Of a DNA stretch of 64,000 bases, positions 12,042-24,400 are shown piece by piece. Below the pieces are notes generated by a model. That model saw only the letters and a program-made list of their open reading frames with translations. It made no database searches and had not been told where the DNA came from. The translations under genes were made by a program, and so were the position numbers. This stretch comes from Primulina eburnea (lineage: Eukaryota; Streptophyta; Magnoliopsida; Lamiales; Gesneriaceae), in NCBI RefSeq assembly GCF_022965805.1, contig NC_133117.1, forward strand, positions 7,340,183 through 7,404,182. Direction: 5' to 3'. Every line of letters begins with the position of its first letter. Within the stretch, counting starts at the first letter, position 1.

Positions 12042-12190
12042 AAAACTTGTTGCGACTTTGATTGTTGCACTCCCAAGAGCAGGTTGTCCAAAGTAGTATA
12101 ATTAGGTAAGTCCGATATCGTATCCACAGGGAAGCTAAGGTAATTATCTTATCCACATGGAAGCTAATGGCACCAAAAACTTGTTGAACT
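12031..12190 (-). repeat. Local duplication of the LTR end and primer-site junction
   Basis: AATGGCACCAAAAACTTGTTG occurs (with flanks) at about 12032 and again at about 12169. ATCCACAGGGAAGCTAA (about 12120) recurs as ATCCACATGGAAGCTAA just before the second copy. A segment of roughly 137 bp spanning the LTR-internal junction seems to have been duplicated or re-inserted. Confidence 0.6.
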
Positions 12191-13441
12191 TTGATAATGT
12201 ATTTTTGTTTTTGTTTTTGTTTTTTTCATTTAATTGTTTGAATATTTAATTGGTAATTTTTAATTGTTCAAATTTTAACTTAAGTAGTTGAGATTAAATG
12301 ATCTACTCTTGGTATTTTAATAAAGTTAACATTAATGAATATTATTGAAATCCACTTAATAAAATGGTTCCAATATATTAAATAATCATTATTTATATTA
12401 TGTTATATATTATTATCTTATAAGTATATAATATATACCAAAACTTATAAATGTTGTCAAGTATTTATTGTGCTATATATATATTTGAAAACAATAAATT
12501 AAGGTTACCACTTTAAATTGTTCCAAGAATTTAGTGTAACATATATCAACAATAAATCAAAACTACCACTTATAAGTAGGGTATAATAATACTTAAAGAA
12601 ATAAATATAACATAAACAATAAATAATGATTAAATAATATAAAACATAGATTCTTACATTTTAATAACCTTATTATCATGCCAAGAGTTTCACCTTTTCA
12701 TCTCAACTTTGGGAAGTTAGCTATTCATTATTCAAAGTATGAAACTTTGAATATGAAATTAACATGCTAATTATATTTTTTGAAGAAATAAAGGAAAAAT
12801 AAAGAGAGAAATATTATGAAATCAAAGGTTTGTTCATAAAATGAGGGATATCTCCATTCATTACAATGCACCCCTATTTATAGCCAAATTTGGGGAGACA
12901 ACCACAAATAAAATATTATTTTTTTTACACATAAGTCTTCATTGGTGTTCCAAGAAATTATATTTTAATACATATCACTTTTGAAAATCTTTCCATCCGA
13001 ATTTTCTTTTCCACATAAAACAAAACATGTAGATATCTAAGTTGTTTGAATTGTGGTATTTTTTTTTTACAATTTGACCAAGTAATTTGAGAGATATGAT
13101 CAAAATGCTAGAGCATGGTAAAACTGTCACTCCTTTGGTCACTTTATTTGTTGCTTAATTTGATCCCAATTGTGAGAGGAATTTTATCTCATGATTGTCA
13201 CTAATATTTTAGATATTATCATCAACCTTGTACAGGTCTAAGAATCATCTTAATCCTATTTGAAAACGCCAAGGTTATTGTTGTTTTATCGAACCTATAA
13301 AAATAGTAAAAACTTTTAATTACACAACTTATTTTTTATACAATTTATTATAAAACATATAATATTTAAACATTTAATAAAACAAAACTATAAATTTAAA
13401 TTATAAAACATTTAATTAATGTACAATTTTTATGTTTATCA
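12048..13441 (-). mobile_element. 5' LTR of Athila-3
   Basis: The minus-strand LTR starts TGATAAACATAAAAATTG at 13441 and ends CGCAACA at 12048, next to the primer site. Its length (1394 bp) matches the Athila LTRs at 19888, 30483 and 49813. A TATA box CTATAAATAGG lies on the minus strand near 12884-12894. CGTTA (13442-13446) would be one copy of the target duplication; the partner is lost with the 3' end. Confidence 0.75.
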
Positions 13442-13446
13442 CGTTA

Positions 13447-14098
13447 CAAGGAGGGATGAGTGAATTTATTGACATTGACTTGGGAGGATTTCAAGAGGGT
13501 GTTCTACGATAAATATTTCACATCTGAGGTTCGTTCTAGGCTTAAGAGAGAGTTTATGAGTCATGTCAGGGGGATTGGTCTGTTGATGAGTTTGTGCAGA
13601 AGTTTGATAGTGGCTGTCATTTTGTGCTCTTGATTGCGAATGATGCTGTGGAAAAATTACGACACTTCCTAGATGGTTTGAGACTGACTATCCGTCGTGA
13701 TGTGATGCTCGGGGATCCTACTTATTATACTACTGCCGTTGCCAAATCTTTTAGAGCCGATCAGTTACTCAAGGATATTGATTGGGAAATGTAGCGAAAG
13801 AGGAATCGTGCTCAGCAAGCTAGTCAGCAAAATAAGAAGCCTTATACGGGACCAGCTAGGCAACCGAAACGACCAAAACAACAAGGACAACCACCTAGAG
13901 AGAACATTCCAAAGACTACTGAGAAACCACTATGAAAGGAGTGAAATTGTCAACACTATGGCAAGTGCATGTGGGTCACCTACAAGTACTTCAAGTGCAG
14001 AGATTTGGGACACAAGGCTGGGGATTGCACAAAGCCCAAGCCACCCACGACTGGAAGGGTTTATGTGATGCAAGCTGAGGAGTGAGGTAGAGCCGACA
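13447..14098 (+). pseudogene. Chromovirus gag relic (Tekay/Del type)
   Basis: Frames across 13447-14090 encode recognisable Gag parts: a WEDFKRVFYDKYF-like start, then DEFVQKFDSGCHFVLL and LRHFLDGLRLTIRRDVMLGD (13594-13794), then after a stop at about 13792 a basic Q/N-rich linker, a zinc-knuckle remnant around FKCRDLGHKAGDC, and a GRVYVMQAEE tail. Stops and frameshifts break it. Protease and pol do not follow; about 300 bp later the 3' LTR begins, so most of the internal region is deleted. The 5' LTR was replaced or displaced by the Athila-3 LTR. Confidence 0.8.
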
Positions 14099-14396
14099 CG
14101 ACACTGATTACTAGGTAAACCGAGCTGTTACATTTTTACGATGCTTTTATTGCATGAAATGTTAAAATTGGTTATGGGAATTGAAGGGGATAATGAAGAA
14201 CTTAGAGGAAAAATATGTTCCATGCCCTACTTGAGCTGGATTTAGGAGACAACATTGAAAATTTTTGGGTTAGTAGTACAGTTTTCGTGATCGTGAAGAC
14301 CGAAATGAAAATAAAATTTGAGGTAAGAGGGTTAAGTTTGAAGTGAATAGGGGAGCTAAGCTTTTCATTTATCAAGACAAGGCAAATTTTGAGATT

Positions 14397-17300
14397 TGTA
14401 ACGTCCGAAAAACCAAACTTACGTAAACCACATGTATGCAAATTATTTGAATTTCTTAATTGTTTTAATAAAATTGGTTTTAAATGCTTGCATGAAATTT
14501 ATTAAATGATTAAAGGTATGATTGCAGGATTAAATGATTATATGACATTATTTCATGAAATTGAATGATTTTACCCGAATATTCGATCATAGGCTGGGGA
14601 AAAGAGACCAGAGACGGCCAAGACAAGAATATTTATTTATTTTTCACTAAATATTTTCAAGGCTTCCTACTATGTTAAAAATGATTTAATTTTTCTAAAA
14701 ATGTTAGAGTTCGAATTATTTTACAACTCGAGCTCGATTTTTTCCGGGAAGCCGGTTTTGGGCAAACAAGGAGTCTTAAAAGAACCAAAATATTATATTT
14801 GGAAACTAATTTTTATAAAATTTTATGTTTTAATTAAATAAGAGTTATTGGACCCAATTTAACTAAATTGAGTAGGTCCAATTGCTCCTATACTTGAAGG
14901 CCCAAAACCAAAGATCATTATCATGTTAATTAAAATTATAAATAAGAACCTAGGGCTTCTTCCACCCCATAATTCAGCCTTCAGCAGCTGAAACACACAC
15001 TTGCACACACATAGTTTTTAAAAATATTAAGGAGAAAAGCTAGGGTTCTTCGTCGTCCGGTCGTCCATCTTCGCACCCTCGCCAACGATTGAATATTCTA
15101 GCGTTTTAAATGCAAAGACACGTTTCTGACGCATCATTCAAATCATATTATGCATGCTTTAATTGTTTATGAAAGAAAAATATTTAAGTACGATGGTTTA
15201 AAAATGTGATGAATATTTTCAAAGTTTCCAAACGATTTTACATATATGTGGTCATGATATGATTTCTAACGAGTAAGCTGCCAACGTAGGATGAAATATG
15301 AATAGAAGATGAATAAGTTAAAGGGAAAAGAGGTCTGGACATGGTTGGGAAAGGGCTGTTCATGGCGGTTAGAAGAAGGGAGGGTTTCCTTGCATGTTTT
15401 GTGTCATAGGGTTCGGGTGAGGGCTCGAAAACGACTGTTGGGAGAAGAGCCCACGCGTACAAGGACTCTTTCCATGCACGTGTGGGGGGCGGATACTGCA
15501 GGAAGGGTTCGTGTTTGGTTTGGTAGGTCTAGGCTGGTCCAGTAGGGTCTAGGAGGATGGCCAAGGGTTCAGGTCATGGGGCTGTGCAGGGTGGCTCGAC
15601 GCGGGCTCGAGCAAAACGGGAAAGAGCAACTCGCGCGACTTGTTTTTGTGAAGCATGCTCGTAGCGTGGTTCAAGGACTTGGGCTAGGTTTGGCGGGGGC
15701 TGAGCATGGTCCATGGCCGGTGAGGGCCAGGTGGGCTCGGTGGTGGCTCAAGTAGGAGAGTCCTAGTAAAGGTAGAATGAACGTGCGCAGCTTGAAGTCT
15801 TGGACACCGGGCTCGTGCGTGAGTTTGGGGCTGGGTCCTTGGGTCAAGGCTAGTCAGTAGGGTACCTAGATGGGTTGGCTAGGGACAGGCTCGACTGTGG
15901 CTCGACTAAATTGAGAAATGGCTCGGTGGGCTCAATTAAGGACCAAATCTTGAAATTAATAAGGAAATTTTCGAACCATGAGTCCACAGGGGTGGTTCAT
16001 GGCTCACAAGGGTAGTTTAGGCACTACAAGAAAAATAATTTTCCGCATCACGTTATCAACAGCGTGCATTAAAAGCACGCTGCGAATATGCTTTTAACGG
16101 CGTGCATCAATATGTGCGTTGTTAATATTATTGCACTTGACAGAAATAACGGCGTGCATCAGAAGCACGCTGCGGAAAGTAATATCTGCAGCGTGCATTT
16201 ATGTGTGTTGTAAATATTATATACTTTCCGCAGCGTGCTTTTAATGCGCGCCGTTAATAACATATACATTAACGGCGTGCATTAAAAGCATTCTGCGGAA
16301 AGTAATATTATATACTATCCGCAGCGTGCCATAATGTGTGCTGTTAATACCCTATGCATTCACGGTTTGCATTGATAGCATGCTGTGGAAAATGTTGCGA
16401 AATTTTAAACTAGCGACGGTTTTAAAGAAACCGTCGCTAATTTAAATATTGCGACAGTTTTTAACAACTGTCGCTATTTAAACCGTCTCCATTTTAAATC
16501 GGCGACGGTATAATAAAACACCGTCGCTTGTAGCGACAGTTTTTAGTAAACCGTCGCTAATTGCCATAAATCAGCGACATTTATATTTAAACTGTCGCTA
16601 ATAGCGAGTGTTTGATGGGAAACCGTCGGTAATATTCGCAAATTGTCTATAAATATCCGATTTCTGTTCCACTTTCCTACACACTATTTTACAACACTTA
16701 AAAATTTTTCTTTCTTATACGATTTTAATTTCGATTTAGGTACTTTTTTTTGTTTCAATTTTTGGTTAATTTTTTAAGTGTTTTAATTAAGATTATGAGT
16801 TTATTTATCATAGGTGTATTGTATTTTTTAAAAAAATTTACTAAAATATAAAATAATTTTTTTTATTTTTACGCAGATTGTAGCGACGGTTTTATAAACC
16901 ATCGCTAAATTTAAATACCGTCGTTACAGTTGCAAACCGTCGCTAAATTTAAACATCGTCGCTAATATTTAGCGACGGATTTTTCACAAACGGTCGCTAA
17001 TATTTAGATGTTTCTTTAACATTAACGGCGTACATTGCACGTTGCAGATAGTGTATTAACGGCGTACATATGCACGCTGCCAATAGTTTAACTATCAACA
17101 GCATACTCTGCACATCGTTATTAGACTAAACCGCAGCGTAAATCGCACGCCGCCCATAGTGTCAAAGTTAAGACGGCTTTCAACTTTACATCGTGCGTCG
17201 CAGCGTGCCTTGCACGCTGCGGATACCTTTCTGCGGCGCAAATCGCACGCCGCGGAAACCCACTTTTTTATAGTGAGGTAATTAAAAGTCTGTGTTTAAA

Positions 17301-18540
17301 GTTTAAGAAGAAAAAATTAAAGTTTGAATTTATTCGAAAATTAATCGCCTCACGAATCATTAATTAGGGAATTAAATCTTAAATACTCGAATTAAGTTGA
17401 ATAAAATTATGAAAAATTAGATTTAAGCTTAAATAATTATTTTGGATAAGTCCATGTCGCTAAAAATAAGAAAAACTCAAAATCGAGAAATTTGACGTCT
17501 AGGGACAAAACAGTCATTTTACACTTAGGAATTACGTAAAATCTTGGCTGCGTCCTGAAATAACATAATGCATGTTAAATGATTTAAAATGATGATTTTT
17601 ATGAAAATGTGATATTTTATGATTTATGGTAAAGCTGTGTAATTTTTACTGGTAAAATGCTATTTTTGGAAAGTTATGATATTTTATGCTTTTAAAATAA
17701 TAGGAAAAATATTTTGAGGGATGTGAATTGACTATGACAAGTGATAAATGATATATGAGGGATCCGTTTTAAGAAGGAAGGATGCATTTAAAATTTTGTG
17801 GAGATGTCGTGAGGGAAAAGGCCCCAGAGAGAATCTGTTTACGGGAAATGGCCCTAGAGGGAGCCCGACGATCGTATTTCCATGGTGGAGCCTAGGGCCC
17901 GCCCCGGACCATGTGGAACTGAAGAGTGATCAATCGACCAGATGATAAAAGCTAGTCACTTTCGAGGATCAAACTTCAGCCAAAATGATAAAGGATTGAA
18001 AGCTTTACGATTAAATGATTTTACGATTTACAATTAATTTATTCTTAAAAGCTATTTTAAATAAAAATATGATTTTAATGGTTGTGATTGTATATGTATT
18101 ATTTGCTGATCATGTTTAAAACGTGCTGAGTCATTAGACTCATTAGGTTTGTGTGATCCAGGATTTGATGATATTATGGGAGGCGCTGACGATTGAGTGG
18201 ATCGAGTGCGGCAGTACACTCCCGAGGGACATTTATTTTTCCATTAGCTTGATAGATAAAAGATTTAAAAGATTATTGTTAATGATATTATTAGAGATTT
18301 GCATGCTTTATTTAATTGTTAGTTGATCTTTTTAAAAATGGACGTAGGATTTTGGTTAGTTGACGATTTAAAGATTTTTACGCACTTGAGATTTTAAATG
18401 TTAAATTAGTTTGATTTATGGAAATGTTAAGTTATTTTAATTAGTAATTTTCGAGTTTATGATTTATATAAAAAAAATAGAGGACGTTTAAAATGAACTT
18501 CAAAAAGTTATTATAACCGTTAACGCAAATGATAAAAACA
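14397..18540 (+). mobile_element. Ty3 (Tekay/Del-like) 3' LTR, split by a CACTA element
   Basis: It begins TGTAACGTCCG at 14397 right after the internal relic. A TATA box TTATAAATAAG lies at about 14937-14947. After the CACTA insertion (16022-17278) it resumes with a GCTGAGTCATTAGACTCATTAGG segment near 18125, the same R-region hallmark as at the window start. The 3' end is not sharp; I place it near 18530 where LTR-like AT-rich sequence ends. Excluding the insertion the LTR is about 2.9 kb, long even for this clade, so an unrecognised insertion may remain. Confidence 0.65.
16022..17275. mobile_element. Non-autonomous CACTA transposon (CACTA-1), duplication AGG
   Basis: The ends are CACTACAAGAAAAAT and (plus strand) ATTTTTTTATAGTG-like, read CACTATAAAAAAGTGGG on the minus strand. 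A 3-bp duplication AGG flanks it (16019-16021 and 17276-17278), as expected for CACTA elements. Subterminal zones (16054-16400 and 17028-17260) are dense in GGCGTGCAT and GCACGCTGCGG in both orientations. The centre holds hairpins built from TAGCGACGGTTTT and its complement. No transposase is present, so it depends on an autonomous relative. Confidence 0.93.
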
Positions 18541-18667
18541 TTTAATGCAGCTATAGTGAAAGAAAAAAGACCTCGGCTTTTAACATATAATGGTATGGGA
18601 TCTCGAGAAGATGAGCTAGCTGATTATATGTAACAAGTCCAAATATATCACAACAAATCATTATTAG
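18541..18667. other. Short unassigned stretch before CACTA-2
   Basis: It lies between the LTR end and the CACTA-2 terminus. TAG at 18665-18667 is the left target duplication. No gene is seen. Confidence 0.4.
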
Positions 18668-19390
18668 AACTAGTAGAAAATTCGCTTTTTACTTCGCGTA
18701 TTCAATAAAGTAATAAGGTAGTTAATTGCCGAAGTATATGGACATGAAGTAATAGATGTACCTTTTACTTCGCATAATAACCGAAGTTGTATGATTGAAA
18801 ATACTGAAGTCTTTGGCCGGTTTTCAGAGGAAAACCGGTCCAGAATTGGACCGGTGCCGAAGTAAGAAATGTGTTTTACTTCATCGATTATTGTAAATAA
18901 TGAAGTAATATATTATATATAACTTCGTCTTAATTATTATTTAGCGAAGTAGTTTATAATATTTTACTTCATTATTTACAATAATCGACGAAGTAATTCA
19001 TCTGAAAGACCTCGTAGTTATGTATTTTGATGAGGTAATAGACACAAACAACTTCACAATTTATCCTATTTGTGGAAGTAAATATAATCTATAACTTCAG
19101 CATTTATCCTATTTGTTGAAGTATTTTATATTATGTTACTTCACAATTTACATTTAGTGAAAAAGTAAGTGGTTCGAAAGACTTCAGTAATTTGTATTTT
19201 GATGAAATAATTGCACAAAACAACTTCGCTTTAACAGAACAATGTTGAAGTAAATTAATTCTATCACTTCGTCTGATTTCTTATTGACGAAGTATTTAAT
19301 ATTATGTTACTTCACAATTTACAAATAACAACGAAGTAATTTACCTATTACACTTCATTTTTTTTTTTTATTTTGATGAAGTAATTGTTA

Positions 19391-19887
19391 AAAAAAGATT
19401 TCGCAATATATGTATTAATACACTAATATAATTAAAATCATTAATTATCCATCTAAAAATTATTAATATCCACGAATCCAAAATTACATATTCATCAATC
19501 CACAAGTAACCCAAAAAATGTATCCACAAAACCAAAAGTATATACAAAAATCCACAATGACAAACAAAATATTTGTCCCAACATACACCATCCATCTAAG
19601 CACCTACATAGGAGTAAACAAATTCACTCCATTCTCTTCTAACCTCGTCATATTGACATTGGGTGTAATATTTGTTCTTGATGCATCCTGCAAACTGAAA
19701 TTTGAAACATAAAAAACGTAAGGCTGGATGATTAAAACATAAAAAACGTAAGGCTGGATGAGTCGCCAAGCTAGCTAGGAAAATTAAAACTTAATCTTGG
19801 AACACAAATATAATTAACCCATGCTTAAAAACAATTATAAGAATTTCCCATTTACAACATAATTTTTTTCGAAGAACAAGCGGTCAC
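19391..19887. other. Interior of CACTA-2, left of Athila-1; no gene seen
   Basis: AT-rich DNA with a small tandem duplication (TAAAACATAAAAAACGTAAG twice near 19700-19750). No protein similarity is recognised. GTCAC at 19883-19887 is the left duplication of Athila-1. Confidence 0.5.
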
Positions 19888-20073
19888 TGATAAGTGCAAG
19901 ATTTGCACTTATTTTATATTAAATTCCACTTTTGAATTATGCTTGTTTCGAACAGAATTATGCGTTTTGGTTTGTTTTGATTGTATTTTCAGGAATGGAG
20001 AAAATAGCAACACGAAGTCAAGTGGACCAAGAAAACGACATACCAAGCAACCGAGAGCACACCAACAGACAGT

Positions 20074-20345
20074 GGTGCGCGCGCGATCGCGCCATTTCAT
20101 GAAACCAAGCTAATCGACAGAAGTGCGCGCGCGGTCGCGCCACATCACGCGCAGCCACGTGCGCAAAGATGAGTCACCCGATCAGAACATCGCGCGCCAT
20201 CGCACCAACTCTCGCGCACCCGCGCGCGCCCATACAAGCGAATGACCAGACGCCTACGCGCCATCGCGCCAGTTCTCGCGCTAACGCGCGCCCACATGCA
20301 CGGCCAAACACAGCAGCTCGCGCGCCACCGCGCACGCGCCGCGTC
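20074..20345 (+). repeat. CG-rich inverted-repeat array in U3 of Athila-1
   Basis: Roughly five degenerate units of about 45 bp are built from GCGCGCGATCGCGCCA, TCTCGCGCACCCGCGCGC and close variants, most of them self-complementary. The array ends about 10 bp before the TATA box. ORFs over it have extreme Arg/Ala/Pro composition on both strands and are not genes. The 3' LTR copy is at about 30668-30943. Confidence 0.85.
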
Positions 20346-20353
20346 TTAGAATA

Positions 20354-20363
20354 ATATATAAGG
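20354..20363 (+). promoter_or_regulatory. TATA box of the Athila-1 5' LTR
   Basis: ATATATAAGG directly follows the CG-rich array. The 3' LTR has the same sequence near 30947-30955. Confidence 0.75.
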
Positions 20364-21301
20364 TGCGAGTAGGTCAATCTGAGACGACACGCCGTTTTGG
20401 ACGAAAATACAGAGGGAAGACTCGGAGCGAAGGCGAGACGGAGGCAAGACACGCGAAGATCGATTACAAAGACGAAGAGCGACGAATCTGGGGACAGATA
20501 CGACACTTCGGATTTGTTATCTGTCTTTTGCATTTCTATTTTCTCATATGTCAATGTCTAAAACTTTGAATATGCGTCGTTTTTATTTCGATTTCGTGAT
20601 GAACTAATCTCCCATTCTAGAGAATGATGTAGCTTAGTGGGCACGATGCTTTGACGTGGTTATTTTACAAGATTGAATTCCATTTCATGTTTACTTGTGT
20701 TTCTCTGTGTTTGTTGCACTGTAATTTACTGGCCATAAATTGTTTGTTGTTTGATTAATTCTACAACTCGGGAGAGGGACTAGGATTACAGATCATTAGA
20801 ACACATCGTTAAATGTTTATATCGTTCGGAAGGCGTATAACTTTAGCGAGGCTTAGTAAGAACATTGTTTGCAATTATCTATGAAACTTAGATTCTAATT
20901 AGGAATAATTGAATCGAAGTTGATAGATACGGTTATTCGTCACTTGGGAAAGGGGGAATAACATAACCTAAGTGTTCTTGGCCATTAAATAATTGGAATT
21001 CAGGAATAGAAATTCAATTGTGAATATTTATCGTGGAAACTTTGTGAAATCATTTCTCTAGATATTTTCTCTCATTATTATCTCTCAATTCGGTGATTTA
21101 ATTAATTCATTGTTTTCAATTAGTTCGTTCAAACAAACCAACCTTTTATTTTATTCTTCTGAATAAAGTTGAGACTATTTTAATTACGGGCACTGATATA
21201 CATTTTTATACACACTCCTCGTGGGATCGATATCTGTACTCTAACCAGTACTAAAACTTGAAACCGTACACTTGCGGTAGTGAAAACACGCAACAAGTTT
21301 T

Positions 21302-21319
21302 TGGCGCCGTTGCCGGGGA
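21302..21319 (+). promoter_or_regulatory. tRNA-Asp primer binding site of Athila-1
   Basis: TGGCGCCGTTGCCGGGGA is complementary to the 3' end of plant tRNA-Asp and is the standard Athila primer site. It follows the LTR after six bases. Confidence 0.93.
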
Positions 21320-21439
21320 GTGTCTAATTTGAATTTATATCAGTATTGTTACCAATTAGTTTAGATTTTAATTTAGAGCTTTTATTTTTTATTTTATTTT
21401 ATATTGATTGAGTTTCTCATTTTTTCTGCTTGACAGTGT

Positions 21440-24400
21440 ATGCTAAGATCGCAAAACTATGACTTGCTTATTTTTGATCCGGAGATCGAAAGAACTGCGA
21501 GAATATTAAGAAAAGCAAGAAGAGAAGAGATCCAATCAATGGCTGAGAACAGAGAGAATGACAGACACGTCCAGCCAGAGGCGATTCCTATAAGAGATCA
21601 CTTCCGACCAGTGATCAACAATCATTACTCTGGTATTGCAATAGGGACAATCAACGCCAATAATTTTGAACTGAAGCCTGCTCTAATCAATATGGTTAAG
21701 CAAAACCAGTTTGCTGGGACAACCACCTCTGATCCTCACGTTCACCTGAGAACCTTCTTGGAGATAATGGATACGGTAAAGATTAATAATGTGCCTGATG
21801 ATATTATTAGACTGCGTTTGTTTCCGTTTTCTCTCAGGGATCAAGCACGAGAATATCTTCAATCGCTTCCCTTAGGAAGTATCACTACTTGGCAAGAGCT
21901 GGGGACGAAATTTCTGGCAAAATACTTTCCCCCTGCAAAGTCTGCACAGTTGAAGATTGAGGTTGGCACGTTCAGGCAGACTGATTTTGAGCAATTGTAT
22001 GAGGCATGGGAAAGATACAAGGAGCTGTTGAGGAAGTGCCCGAGCCATGGCTTCGAAGAGTGGGTGCAAATTGAATTATTCTACAACTGTCTAAATGGGC
22101 AAACAAGAGGAACAATAGATGCTGCAGCTGGTGGCACGATCTTTGCTAAATCTCCCGATCAAGCTTACAACTTGCTGGAACAGATGACGATAACTAGCTA
22201 CCAGTGGCCATCTGAAAGGGCAGGAGTAAAAAGGACAGCTGGAGTTTATGCTGTGGACCCTATTACGTCACTCACTGCTCAGGTATCTGCATTGACCACT
22301 CAAATAGCAGCGATGAATAAGGTAAGCACATCCGAAACTGAAAGTCCATCAACTGTTGCTGAAGAACAATCTATTCCTGAAGAAGCGCAGTACGTCAACA
22401 ATAGAAATTTTGGAGGATTCGGAGGATATCGAGGTAACCCTCCCCCTAATACTTATCATCCAGGATTAAGAAATCATGAAAATTTTTCTTATGCAAATAA
22501 TAAAAATGTGTTGAATCCTCCACCGGGGTTCAATAAATCAAAGGGGGAGGGAAATCCTTCGTTTGAGGATTTGGTAGGAACGTTTGTTGCTGAGTCGGGA
22601 AATCGGATGGCAAGGACTGAGTCTCGTCTTGATAACATGGAGACTCACATGGGAAATATGGGTGCCACAATGAAATCTTTGGAAACTCAAATTGGACAGT
22701 TGGCTAATGCGTTGAAAGATCAGAATAGGGGTCAATTTCCTAGCAACACAGAGGTTAACCCAAAAGAACAGTGCAAGGCAGTCACCTTGAGAAGTGGAAA
22801 GGAATTGGAGGTACAAATTCCTAAACAGAGAGTGGAAAGTGAGAAGACAGTTGAAAAAAGCAAAAATGAGGAATCCAAGACAGAAGTGGAAGTTTAACGA
22901 CCTCCAGTATATAAACTGACCCTTCCATACCCTCAGAGATTCAAAAAGAAGAATTTGAATGATCAGTTTGCGAAATTTTTGGAAATTTTTAAGAAGATAC
23001 ACATCAACATACCATTTGCTGATGCTTTAGAGCAAATGCCGAATTATGCAAAGTTTATCAAAGATGTTATGTCTAAGAAGAGGAAGTTGCAGTAGTTTGA
23101 GACTGTGAACCTTAGTGAAGAGTGTAGCGCCATACTGCAGAAGAAGCTACCACAGAAACTAAAAGATCCAGGGAGTTTTACTATTCCTTGCTTTATTGGT
23201 GGTTCTAAATGTAGTAAAGCTTTATGTGATTTAGGAGCAAGTATTAATTTGATGCCATTTTCTATTTACAGGGATCTGGAGCTCGGAGAAGTCAAACCTA
23301 CCACTATCACCTTACAGCTTGCGGACAGAAGTCTCACGTACCCACGTGGGATCGTCGAAGATGTACTGGTAAAAGTGGATAAATTTATTTTTCCTGCTAG
23401 CTTTGTGATTTTAGATATGGAAGAGGATCATGATGCTCCATTAATCTTTGGGAGACCGTTTCTGGCAACTGGAAGGGCATTGATAGATGTGCACAAGGGT
23501 GAACTTACCATGCGAGTTGGCGGAGAAGCAGTCATTTTTAATATCTATCACACCATGAAGGGATCAAATGAGGTAAGCACTTGTAAAAGCATTGATATTT
23601 TAGACTCATGTATGTCCCTTAATTGTGCAGGAACTAGGGATCCTTTGGAGTGTTGTTTGACAAGCGCTGCAGGATATGTTGATGAAGACAATTGGGAAGT
23701 GAAAGAACAGCTGTTGGCTCTTGAAGCATCTCAGAAAGAAAGAAAAATAGATGCACCGCCTGAAGAGTTGGATATAAATGAGAAAATTGAGGTAAAAGCA
23801 CCTTCGCTTGACTTGAAGGAACTGCCAAGCCATTTATGTTATGCATTTTTAGTTGAAAAGTCGACATATCCGGTAATCATCTCTTCTTCTCTTACTTGTA
23901 CTGAAAAAGATAAATTATTGAGAGTATTGAGGAAATTTAAAACTGGTTTAGGATGGTCGATTTCTGATATTAGGGGAATTAGCCCCACTATATGCATGCA
24001 TAAAATTTTGATGGAGGAGTCATATACTCCTTCTGTGGACCACCAGAGGCGATTGAATCCAGCAATGAAAGATGTGAAAAATGAGGTACTGAAATTACTA
24101 AATGCTGGTGTGATTTATGCCATTTCTGATAGTAGTTGGGTGTCTCCTGTACAAGCTGTACCGAAAAAAGGTGGAATAACTGTGGTTAGAAACGAAAATG
24201 ATGAACTGATATCTACTCGCACTGTTACTGGTTGGAGAGTATGTATTGATTATAGAAAGTTAAACAATGCCACACGTAAGGATCATTTTCCACTGCCTTT
24301 TATTGATCAGATGCTAGATAGACTTGCTGGTTATTGTCATTATTGCTTTTTAGATGGCTATTCAGGTTATAACCAAATTGCTATAGCCCCAGAAGATCAG

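Larger units (their letters stand above)
19888..21295 (+). repeat. 5' LTR of Athila-1
   Basis: The LTR is 1408 bp, TGATAAGTGCAAG to ACACGCAACA. U3 includes the CG-rich array (20074-20345) and a TATA box (ATATATAAGG, 20354-20363). The downstream part holds no supported ORF. Confidence 0.93.

Noticed and set aside
15238..15545. ORFs on both strands near 15.3 kb
   Set aside because: They lie within the chromovirus LTR leader, have no known domain and are mutually overlapping shadows.
20169..20569. Arg/Ala/Pro-rich ORFs in the Athila-1 LTR (and 30764-31163, 26854-27585)
   Set aside because: They cover GCGC-rich arrays and pyrimidine-rich leader. Their composition is explained by base content, and the real Athila ORFs lie elsewhere.
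22895..22897. Programmed stop-codon readthrough between Gag and Pol in Athila-1
   Set aside because: Tempting because the frame continues, but three further stops in protease-RT-integrase show general decay. There is no evidence for a readthrough signal.
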